DNA from: Neisseria sp. 83E34
Lineage (GTDB): Bacteria > Pseudomonadota > Gammaproteobacteria > Burkholderiales > Neisseriaceae
Length of the DNA: 64,000 nt
Reading direction: 5' to 3'
Assembly (NCBI RefSeq): GCF_001308015.1
Contig: NZ_LGYH01000006.1
Span: 124,001 to 188,000 of the forward strand
Position numbers and translations under genes: made by a program. The notes beneath the pieces were generated by a model. It searched no databases, was not told where the DNA came from, and saw only the letters and a list, made by a program, of their open reading frames with translations. This document shows, piece by piece, positions 47,564-54,660 of the stretch (its first letter is position 1; the number at the start of each line of letters is the position of its first letter).

Positions 47564-48193
47564 TTAATCCGTAACGCGCGCCTGATAAGTATAAACAGCC
47601 CTTCCATCAACAACATTCACACCCCTGCCTGTTTGTGTGGCCTGATTCTCAGTATCCATCTGCCATAGAACTTTAATCACAGTATATGCAGGGACGCTAG
47701 CCGCTTCTGCACAATTCCAATTTACATTACCATTTGCCAACGTAGGTTCGCCGTCGCTATTATCGCGACAAATATGAATCCGAAATTCGGCATCAGGTAA
47801 GTTATTTGCTAGTGTTTGTCTGAAATTACACATATGTCGCAATGCTAATTGAGTTTTATTAATATCATTACCAATATTTAAAGGAGTGCAGTTTTCTGGA
47901 TTTACGTCATCAATATTACTGCGGTAGATGTCATATTGTTTTCTATTCCACCTAACACCCACCATATCATTATTTGTGCGATTTAAGGTACGCTCCTCCA
48001 ATGTAGGGTTCATCAGCATACCTTCAATCAGATTCTGAGTGGCTTGTGCAACAATCGTTTGATTTTCCGCTTCACGCACGCCTGAAACTGTTCTGAGCTG
48101 TGTTGCCAACAAAACCAGCACACCCAAGCCGAGCATCAACATGGATATCAACACTTCTATCAGCGTGGCACCTTTTTGCTTTTGAGTAACCAT
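47564..48193 (-). CDS. pilI: Minor pilin PilI (PilV family)
   Basis: A 209-residue minor pilin of the PilV type, with leader MVTQKQKG then ATLIEVLISMLMLGLGVLVL. The mature N-terminal residue is Ala rather than Phe, Glu is at +5, and LGLGVL is typical of PilV. Cysteines (NCTPL, MCNFRQT, HICRDN, NCAEA) would form disulfides. It lies 46 bases downstream of pilH and abuts pilJ. Confidence 0.9.
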   Translation of the reverse strand: MVTQKQKGATLIEVLISMLMLGLGVLVLLATQLRTVSGVREAENQTIVAQATQNLIEGMLMNPTLEERTLNRTNNDMVGVRWNRKQYDIYRSNIDDVNPENCTPLNIGNDINKTQLALRHMCNFRQTLANNLPDAEFRIHICRDNSDGEPTLANGNVNWNCAEAASVPAYTVIKVLWQMDTENQATQTGRGVNVVDGRAVYTYQARVTD

Positions 48194-48239
48194 TACCCCA
48201 CCCTTCCGATTTTTTGTAAGACCGTTTTTTTCATTATCT

Positions 48240-48917
48240 TCATTTCTCTAAAAAAGTGCATTTCTTATTATTGGGATCCAAAATTTCCGATTTCTTACAA
48301 GTCTGTAACCTGCCGCTTCCATCAAACAAAAGAACTTGCGCTCTGCTTTTTTGTTTATTTTGTGGCTGTTTGTCGGTCAAAACAATTTTAATGATACCGT
48401 TGGCAGGCGAAGAAGTAATCACGCCTTGTTGTTGATAGTTCACCCTCACGAAAGACCCATTTGGCATATAACCAGCTGCACGGGCTTGTTCAGCTGAACT
48501 CTTCACAGGATTATAATTTAGTGCAGGATCTAAATTATCAAACAAAAAGCGCATGGAGCTTCGGGATGGAACATTTAACACTACTGTCCGCAAAGGTATG
48601 TCCTCATCATCAAACTTATTGTTTTTATTCTTATCAGCAAATGCTGCATAGCCCTCTACCTGAGAAGATTTACAATAATTATTGGGCTTACCCGCATCCG
48701 ATATATCAACAGGGCAAATATAAACCGGCACACCAATCCTCACCGCTTCCGCTCGCGCGAGGCGGAACAAATTCGCCATTTGCTCAGCTTTATTCGCGAT
48801 ACGGCGCTCGGCAATCCATTCAGACATATTGGGATAAGCAATCAAAGACATGATGGCAAATATAGCAATAACCACCATTAATTCGACTAAGGTAAAACCT
48901 TTTTGATTTGAATACAT
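48240..48917 (-). CDS. pilH: Minor pilin PilH (FimT/GspH family)
   Basis: A 225-residue pseudopilin with leader MYSNQKG/FTLVELMVVIAIFAIM, Glu at +5. The GspH/FimT domain follows, with IANKAEQMANLFRLARAEAVRIG and a Cys-containing region (YICPVD, NNYCKSS). FimT-type proteins include DNA-binding members that help natural transformation; whether this one does is not visible. The ATG at 48917 is preferred, as AGGTG lies six bases upstream; a GTG at 48926 is also in frame. First of five pilin genes, downstream of dnaB as in other Neisseria. Confidence 0.9.
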   Translation of the reverse strand: MYSNQKGFTLVELMVVIAIFAIMSLIAYPNMSEWIAERRIANKAEQMANLFRLARAEAVRIGVPVYICPVDISDAGKPNNYCKSSQVEGYAAFADKNKNNKFDDEDIPLRTVVLNVPSRSSMRFLFDNLDPALNYNPVKSSAEQARAAGYMPNGSFVRVNYQQQGVITSSPANGIIKIVLTDKQPQNKQKSRAQVLLFDGSGRLQTCKKSEILDPNNKKCTFLEK

Positions 48918-49075
48918 GAGTAACACCTGATTGTTTATTTTCCGGTAATGTACGTAATCTTTATTAAAATTTAACCGCTATTTTAAACGATACATCATCC
49001 GCTTACCTAATTATTTATATTGAAATGCTGCTTTTTTCTTCATTTCACTAAAATTTGCAACAAACCCATCATTAA

Positions 49076-50485
49076 TTAATCTTCCATCATAGCCATATCC
49101 GGCACAAATGCCGCGTTGTCGAATTTAGTAAACTGGCCTGTCCATGTGAGCACCACTTTACCTACCGGACCGTTACGGTTTTTGCCGATGATACATTCCG
49201 CCAGCCCTTTAAACTGGGATTCAGGATGGTAATATTCATCTCGATACATAAACATGATCAAATCAGCATCCTGCTCAATCGCACCTGATTCACGCAAGTC
49301 CGACATCATTGGGCGTTTGTCAGTACGTTGTTCCACCGTGCGGCTCAATTGGGAAAGCGCGATAACGGGAACATGCAGTTCTTTTGCCAGCGATTTCAAA
49401 GATCGGGAAATTTCACCCAGCTCTGAAGCCCGGTTATCGTTACGGCCTGAGCCAGACATTAATTGCAGATAGTCAATCACAATCAACCCCAGTTTGCCGC
49501 CGAATTGTCTTGCCAAGCGCCTGGCGCGCGCGCGTAATTCCAGTGCGGTGAGGCCTGGTGTTTCATCAATAAACATCGGCGCATCAGAAAGTTTCACAAC
49601 AGCGTCATTCAAACGCCCCCAATGCTCGTCTTTCAACGCGCCGGTTTTAAGAACACTTTGATCCAGCCTACCAATAGAACCAAGCATACGCATTACCAAC
49701 TGTGCACCACCCATTTCCATAGAAAATACGGCAACAGGCAACTTGCTTTCTACGGCAACATATTCTGCAATGTTAATTGAAAAAGCAGTTTTACCCATAG
49801 ACGGTCTCCCCGCTACGATAATCAAGTCCCCGCCTTGCAAACCCGAGGTTTTTTTGTCCAAATCTATGAAGCCCGTTGCCACACCGGTTACTTCATCCGG
49901 ATTGTCACGCGAATAAAGCATATCGATTCTTTCAACCACTTCTTTCAGCAAATCCGGCATATTTAAGAATCCCTGCTTGGATTTGGCTGTGCTTTCTGCG
50001 ATTTGGAATACTTTATTTTCTGCTTCATCCAACAACTGGCCTGCATCTCGACCTTGCGGATTGTAGGCGCTGCGTGCAATCTCCGTACCTACCTCGGCAA
50101 GCTGGCGCATTATCGAGCGCTCGCGCACAATCTCTGCATAGCGGCGGATATTGGCGGCAGAAGGCGTATTTTGCGCTAAAGTAACCAGATAATTGAACCC
50201 GCCGCCATTTTCCAGCTCTTCGTTGCGCTCCAACGCCTCTTGAACCGTAATCACGTCGGCCGGCCTGCTTTCGTTTACTAAGCCGGCAATTGCGCGGAAA
50301 ATCAAGCGGTGCTCATGTCGGTAAAAATCTTCACCCGTTACCACATCGGCAACCCGATCCCAAGCTGCGTTTTCCAACATCAGCCCGCCGAGCACTGATT
50401 GCTCTGCCTCGACTGAATGAGGCGGCAACGATAAAGCGCTCACTTCATCGTCATGCGAATCGACGTCATAACTGAGATTGTTCAT
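49076..50485 (-). CDS. dnaB: Replicative DNA helicase
   Basis: Hexameric 5'-to-3' helicase that unwinds the replication fork, 469 residues. The N-terminal domain (SVEAEQSVLGGLMLENAAWD, about 25-130) precedes the RecA-like domain. Walker A is GRPSMGKTAFSINIA, Walker B is LIVIDYLQLM and the arginine-finger segment is near the C-terminus. The first 22 residues are acidic. The location just upstream of pilHIJK is the neisserial arrangement. A -10-like TATAAT (complement of 50527-50532) is 42 bases upstream. Confidence 0.97.
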   Translation of the reverse strand: MNNLSYDVDSHDDEVSALSLPPHSVEAEQSVLGGLMLENAAWDRVADVVTGEDFYRHEHRLIFRAIAGLVNESRPADVITVQEALERNEELENGGGFNYLVTLAQNTPSAANIRRYAEIVRERSIMRQLAEVGTEIARSAYNPQGRDAGQLLDEAENKVFQIAESTAKSKQGFLNMPDLLKEVVERIDMLYSRDNPDEVTGVATGFIDLDKKTSGLQGGDLIIVAGRPSMGKTAFSINIAEYVAVESKLPVAVFSMEMGGAQLVMRMLGSIGRLDQSVLKTGALKDEHWGRLNDAVVKLSDAPMFIDETPGLTALELRARARRLARQFGGKLGLIVIDYLQLMSGSGRNDNRASELGEISRSLKSLAKELHVPVIALSQLSRTVEQRTDKRPMMSDLRESGAIEQDADLIMFMYRDEYYHPESQFKGLAECIIGKNRNGPVGKVVLTWTGQFTKFDNAAFVPDMAMMED

Positions 50486-50526
50486 TATGATATTCCTTGA
50501 TTAAAGGCTGATAACGGAAAACTTAT

Positions 50527-50532
50527 ATTATA
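50527..50532 (-). promoter_or_regulatory. Possible -10 box of dnaB
   Basis: On the minus strand TATAAT occurs 42 bases before the dnaB ATG. The -35 region has no clear match. Confidence 0.35.
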
Positions 50533-50590
50533 TCGCAAATCGCTTCTTATCCGATTGATTCATTAGGAAAGATCCACCCAAGCAAACCGC

Positions 50591-50636
50591 TCAAAAGCTT
50601 TTCAGACAGGCATATGCCTGTCTGAAAAGCTTTTGA
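50591..50636. repeat. 46-base perfect palindrome built of two head-on DUS
   Basis: Left half TCAAAAGCTTTTCAGACAGG plus CAT is followed at once by its exact complement, with no spacer. It ends two bases from the pgeF stop at 50638. It can form a cruciform in DNA or a terminator hairpin in the pgeF transcript. Confidence 0.9.
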
Positions 50637-50637
50637 A

Positions 50638-51417
50638 TCAATCTTGTTCCAACCAAATAATGCTGGCCATTCTTCCGGTTTGCCCGTCCCTCCGATAAGA
50701 AAAAAAGTTTTCCCTTTCCAATACCGTACAATGTGAGCCGCCGTAAATCTGGGTTACCCCTTCTCGATGTAATATCAATCTGGCAAGCTGATAAATATCA
50801 GCCAGATATTTATTTCCACCAATGCTTTGAAACGCATCTTCTGCTGCCGCAATTTGGTTGCAAAAAGCTTCTCGAACATCCTCTCCTACTTCAAAAGCAT
50901 CAGGACCAATGGCCGGGCCGAAATAAGCCATGATTTCCATCGGGTCAACCTGCATTGCAGCAATCGTGTTCTGCAACACGCCTTGAGCTAAACCGCGCCA
51001 ACCTGCATGAGCTGCGGCAACCACCGTTCCGGCACGGTCACAAAACAACACCGGCAAACAATCTGCAGTCATCACCACACAAGCTGCGCTACCCATATTA
51101 TCCACACAAGCATCCGCATCCGTCAGCCCCCTTTTAGCATCAACAGCCTTTACCACATCAACTCCGTGAACCTGGTTCAAAAACACGAGAGGTGCGCCTA
51201 CATGCTCTTGCACATAAGCACGGTTTTGAGCAACGGCTTCCGGGTTATCGCCCACATGCGCACCTACGTTCAAGCTACTAAAACAACCGTTGCTTTTACC
51301 TCCCTTTCGTGTTGTGATTAAAACCTTTACATTGCAGGGAGCAGGCCAATCTGCATCAAGAAAATCACCACATATGATTTTTTCATTAAAAACTTGTTTA
51401 AAACCAATACTTTCCAT
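50638..51417 (-). CDS. pgeF: Peptidoglycan editing factor PgeF (laccase-fold, YfiH)
   Basis: A 259-residue YfiH/PgeF family protein. In E. coli it removes mis-inserted L-Ser from peptidoglycan precursors; other family members have been reported as polyphenol oxidases. Family motifs include FLNQVHGVDVV, TADCLPVLFCD and AAHAGWRGLAQGVL. The Cys and His residues of the metal or catalytic site lie in these motifs, and GGSHCTVLERENFFSYRRDGQTGR is near the end. In most bacteria it follows rluD; here a divergently oriented acetyltransferase gene separates them. Confidence 0.94.
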   Translation of the reverse strand: MESIGFKQVFNEKIICGDFLDADWPAPCNVKVLITTRKGGKSNGCFSSLNVGAHVGDNPEAVAQNRAYVQEHVGAPLVFLNQVHGVDVVKAVDAKRGLTDADACVDNMGSAACVVMTADCLPVLFCDRAGTVVAAAHAGWRGLAQGVLQNTIAAMQVDPMEIMAYFGPAIGPDAFEVGEDVREAFCNQIAAAEDAFQSIGGNKYLADIYQLARLILHREGVTQIYGGSHCTVLERENFFSYRRDGQTGRMASIIWLEQD

Positions 51418-51552
51418 AATTACACCATCCTAACAAGATTTTACCTTGCACTATATGGAATAAAAAAATGTGTTAATCGCAAAAAATGCATTAAAATATG
51501 CAATTTGAATTTTATTATCTCTAAACACAATTATTTATGAGAGAAACAGCTT

Positions 51553-52023
51553 ATGAAAAACTTACTTTTACCGGCTACCCACCTGATGTTTATATACCGC
51601 ATCTCTAGTGCGCTCTACCGCAGCAAACTAACACGCCCTTTTAGCTATCTGACATATTTAATCAGTCGCATGATTTTTTCCAGCGACATCCACCCTGCTT
51701 CTAAAATCGGTAAAGGCTGTAAGTTTGCCCACCATTATAATATTACTATCGGTGCCGGTGCAGAAGTTGGAAAAAATTGCAAAATCTTCAATGGAGTATC
51801 TATTGCCAACGACGGCACTCAAGCCCATGCCAACATTTACCCGAAAGTGGGCGACAATGTTATGTTAGGAACTGGTGTTAAGCTAATCGGCGGTATTACA
51901 ATAGGCTCCGATTCAGTAGTTGGTGCAAATGCCGTGGTAGTAAAAGACCTTCCACCTTGCTCATTAGCAGCAGGTGTTCCGGCAAGAGTTTTACGTACGA
52001 TAGACCGAAGTGAATTCTATTAA
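51553..52023 (+). CDS. Short serine acetyltransferase-like hexapeptide transferase
   Basis: A 156-residue left-handed beta-helix acyltransferase. The hydrophobic/basic N-terminus (LFSYLTYLISRMIFSSD type) precedes IHPASKIGKGCKFAHHYNIT, the CysE-like active-site His pair, then hexapeptide repeats GAEVGKNCKIFNGVSIAND and IGGITIGSDSVVGANAVVVK. The length is well below CysE (about 270), so it lacks the CysE N-terminal helical domain. It may act in polysaccharide or exopolysaccharide acetylation rather than cysteine synthesis. It is plus-strand, A+T-rich and inserted between rluD and pgeF, which usually pair, a sign of transfer. No transposon ends are visible. Confidence 0.85.
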   Translation: MKNLLLPATHLMFIYRISSALYRSKLTRPFSYLTYLISRMIFSSDIHPASKIGKGCKFAHHYNITIGAGAEVGKNCKIFNGVSIANDGTQAHANIYPKVGDNVMLGTGVKLIGGITIGSDSVVGANAVVVKDLPPCSLAAGVPARVLRTIDRSEFY

Positions 52024-52078
52024 TTAAATGTTTATGTAAAAAGCAGTGCTAAAAACACTGCTTTTTATTTTTTATGGC

Positions 52079-53200
52079 CTACTCCCTAACATAAACCACT
52101 TCAACATCATAATCGTCTTCATTCCAGTCATCATCCTCTTGTATATCCATTTTTTCCAACCATTCTTCCTCATTACTCAATGAAGAATCCAAACCGCTTT
52201 CCAGACGCAACACCGACAATAAATGGTACATATCTTGAGGTAACGGAGCTTTAAACGACATATTCTCTCCCGTTTTAGGGTGTTTAAAGCTCAAACTGTA
52301 AGCATGTAAAGCCTGCCTGTTTAAATTTTTAATTGCTTCTTTAACTGCCACTGAACACTGGTGACGCGGATTACCATATACAGGGTCTCCTGCTAGAGGA
52401 TGATTGGCTTCACGCATGTGTACCCGGATTTGATGTGTCCGCCCTGTTTCCAGCGCACATTCAATATAACTGTGCGCCCCATATCGCTCCAATACTTTCA
52501 CATGTGTTACCGCTTCTTTTCCACCAAATTTTACCACCGCCATTTTCAAACGGTTATACGGATCGCGACCGATGAGGGTTTCAATTTTCCCATCAAAAGG
52601 CACAATTCCATTGGCAACTGCGCGGTAAATACGTTTCACGCTGCGATCTTGCAGCTGCTTGACCAAATCGTTTTGCGCCGGCAAAGTTTTTGCCACCACC
52701 ATCAAACCACTGGTATCTTTATCCAAGCGGTGCACAATTCCCGCGCGAGGCACCTGTGCCAAATCAGAACAATGCGCCAAAAGCCCGTTAAGCAGCGTCC
52801 CCGACCAATTGCCTGCCGCCGGATGCACTACCAAACCGGCAGGTTTATTCAACACAATTACCGCATCATCCTCATAAAGAATATCTAAATCCATTGGTTC
52901 CGGTGTAAAAGCAGCATTCTCATCACTTTGCTGAACAGCTACCACTAGCTCTTCGCCACCGATCAATTTATCTTTCGGCATAGCAGGCTTGCCGTTTACC
53001 GAAACGGCGCCTTCTTTAATCCAGCTACTCAAGCGGCTGCGGGAGTAATCAGGCAGCAGTTTTGCCAGCGCTGCATCGAGCCGCATACCTGCCAAATCAA
53101 CCGGAATCACTAAATTTATGAAACTTTCTGCATTAGGGGCTGCCGAAAACTCCAAATCATCGCTATAATCGGCTTCGTTATCCAAGGAAATATTTTGCAT
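52079..53200 (-). CDS. rluD: 23S rRNA pseudouridine synthase RluD
   Basis: Makes pseudouridines 1911, 1915 and 1917 in helix 69 of 23S rRNA. The product of 373 residues has an S4-type RNA-binding domain (about 30-95, DLAGMRLDAALAKLLPDYSR) and the catalytic domain, with AGIVHRLDKDTSGLMVVAKT (Asp nucleophile), RIYRAVANG and ETGRTHQIRVHMREANHPLAGDP. The C-terminus is very acidic. Start ATG at 53200; its complement CAT shares two bases with the bamD ATG on the other strand, so the divergent genes start on the same tetranucleotide CATG. Extending upstream would enter bamD. Confidence 0.95.
   Translation of the reverse strand: MQNISLDNEADYSDDLEFSAAPNAESFINLVIPVDLAGMRLDAALAKLLPDYSRSRLSSWIKEGAVSVNGKPAMPKDKLIGGEELVVAVQQSDENAAFTPEPMDLDILYEDDAVIVLNKPAGLVVHPAAGNWSGTLLNGLLAHCSDLAQVPRAGIVHRLDKDTSGLMVVAKTLPAQNDLVKQLQDRSVKRIYRAVANGIVPFDGKIETLIGRDPYNRLKMAVVKFGGKEAVTHVKVLERYGAHSYIECALETGRTHQIRVHMREANHPLAGDPVYGNPRHQCSVAVKEAIKNLNRQALHAYSLSFKHPKTGENMSFKAPLPQDMYHLLSVLRLESGLDSSLSNEEEWLEKMDIQEDDDWNEDDYDVEVVYVRE
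53164..53169 (+). promoter_or_regulatory. Possible -10 box of bamD inside the rluD 5' region
   Basis: TATAAT 30 bases before the bamD ATG, followed by AAGGAA as ribosome binding site (about 53184). It lies within the rluD coding sequence, so the promoter overlaps that gene. The -35 is weak. Confidence 0.4.
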
Positions 53201-54002
53201 GAAAAAAATTCTTTTAATTGTTTCTTTAGGCTTGGCGTTATCAGGCTGCGCTACAAAAGGCGCCGTAGATAAAGATGCCCAGATTACCCAAGATTGGACC
53301 GTTAACCAGCTATACACCGAAGCGCAAGACGAGCTAAACAGCAATAATTATACGCGAGCCATCAAATTATATGAACTGTTGCAATCGCGATTTCCTAATG
53401 GCGTGTACGCCCAGCAAGCTCAGTTGGATACGGCTTATGCCTACTATAAAGATGACGAACCCGAACGCGCGCTCGCAGCCATACAGCGTTTCCAGCGCCT
53501 TTATCCGAACCATCCACGCATGGATTATGTTCTTTATTTGAAAGGCTTGGTGCTGTTTAACGAAGATAAGTCTTTCTTAAACAAGCTGGCCTCGCAAGAT
53601 TGGTCTGACCGCGATCCGAAAGCCAACCGTGAAGCCTATTATGCTTTCGAAGAGCTTACCAAACGCTATCCCGATAGCGAATATGTAGCCGATGCTACTG
53701 AACGGATGACCAAACTGGTTGATGCCTTAGCCGGTAATGAAATGGCGATTGCCCGCTACTATATTAACCGCGGCGCATACCTTGCTGCCATCAATCGTTC
53801 GCAAAAAATCATTGCCCAATACCAAAATACCCGCTTTGTGGAAGAGGCCTTGGCCATTATGATCACTTCTTATAAGAAGCTGAATAAACCCGATTTGGCT
53901 GAAGATACCACCCGAGTGCTGCAAACCAACTTCCCACAAAGCCCTTATCTAACACAAGACTGGAAGCCCAACAGTATGCCGTGGTGGCGCTATTGGAAAT
54001 AA
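53199..54002 (+). CDS. bamD: Outer membrane assembly lipoprotein BamD (ComL)
   Basis: Essential lipoprotein of the BAM complex that folds outer-membrane proteins; in Neisseria it was first named ComL for its effect on transformation. The 267 residues start with lipoprotein signal MKKILLIVSLGLALSGCATK (lipobox LSGC, Cys17). TPR-like helices follow: QLYTEAQDELNSNNYTRAIK, AQLDTAYAYYKDDEPERAL, and RTDPKANREAYYAFEEL-like repeats. The ending is PYLTQDWKPNSMPWWRYWK. It is divergent from rluD with overlapping start codons. Confidence 0.96.
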   Translation: MKKILLIVSLGLALSGCATKGAVDKDAQITQDWTVNQLYTEAQDELNSNNYTRAIKLYELLQSRFPNGVYAQQAQLDTAYAYYKDDEPERALAAIQRFQRLYPNHPRMDYVLYLKGLVLFNEDKSFLNKLASQDWSDRDPKANREAYYAFEELTKRYPDSEYVADATERMTKLVDALAGNEMAIARYYINRGAYLAAINRSQKIIAQYQNTRFVEEALAIMITSYKKLNKPDLAEDTTRVLQTNFPQSPYLTQDWKPNSMPWWRYWK

Positions 54003-54038
54003 GCCCTATTCACTAATCATACAAAACAAGCCTTAAAC

Positions 54039-54097
54039 AATGCCTGTCTGAAAAAGTGCCGACTTTGTGGTGTGGCGTTTATTTTCAGACAGGCATT
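54039..54097 (+). terminator. Distantly spaced inverted DUS after bamD
   Basis: Arms 54039-54054 and 54082-54097 (AATGCCTGTCTGAAAA and complement) around a 27-base loop. Confidence 0.6.
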
Positions 54098-54536
54098 CTG
54101 TTTATCGATTGGCCCACAGAGCCTCTCCTTCACTGATACAGCAGAAAAACCCAACTCTGTATTATCAAAACTGGCTACACATGCAGCAAAATGGGCGAAT
54201 TAATAAAACCTTGATCCTCCAACAACTCAATGCCATTTCATAAAACTCCGTTAACCCACTCTGTATTTTTACATCTAAACTAAAGTCACCCAAAGCAACG
54301 TTTGTCGAGCGATAACTCTAACATGCGTTCACACAGGCGTACGCGAGAGATGTAGATTTATAGCAAATAAACTTATTTTTGCTAAGTCGTTGCTGCCTCT
54401 CACCCTACTTACTACTTGTACTGTCTACAGCTTGCTGCCTTGTATTAAAAATGTATTGATTAATTATATTACTGTGTTCTTAAAAAGATGATCGGGTCAA
54501 ACCCAAGTATCACGGCAAGTAGTCTGAATCATGGAA
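54098..54536. other. Intergenic stretch with no gene recognised
   Basis: Between the two DUS hairpins no open frame, tRNA or known repeat was found. AACCCAACTCTGTATT (about 54150) and TAACCCACTCTGTATTTT (about 54255) are similar to each other and to TAACCCACTCTGTTAT at about 63486, so a short dispersed motif may be present. Confidence 0.3.
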
Positions 54537-54571
54537 ATGCCTGTCTGAAAAATAGTTTTTCAGACAGGCAT
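54537..54571. repeat. Inverted DUS hairpin beyond the adhesin terminator
   Basis: ATGCCTGTCTGAAAAA and complement (54537-54552, 54556-54571). Confidence 0.7.
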
Positions 54572-54616
54572 GACATTGCGCCAGTTTCAGGAACTCCATT
54601 ACAACTACAAAATTCA

Positions 54617-54644
54617 GCCCCCTTACTTTCACAAGCAAGGGGGC
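54617..54644 (-). terminator. Rho-independent terminator of the adhesin operon (not DUS-based)
   Basis: On the minus strand GCCCCCTT, 12-base loop, AAGGGGGC, then TGAATTTT; 17 bases past the adhesin stop. Confidence 0.75.
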
Positions 54645-54660
54645 CGTCTAAGCTAACTAA

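Noticed and set aside
53200-53344. Longer rluD start giving a 421-residue protein
   Set aside because: The extra residues would lie wholly within bamD and begin with no RluD-like sequence; ATG 53200 gives the expected N-terminus.
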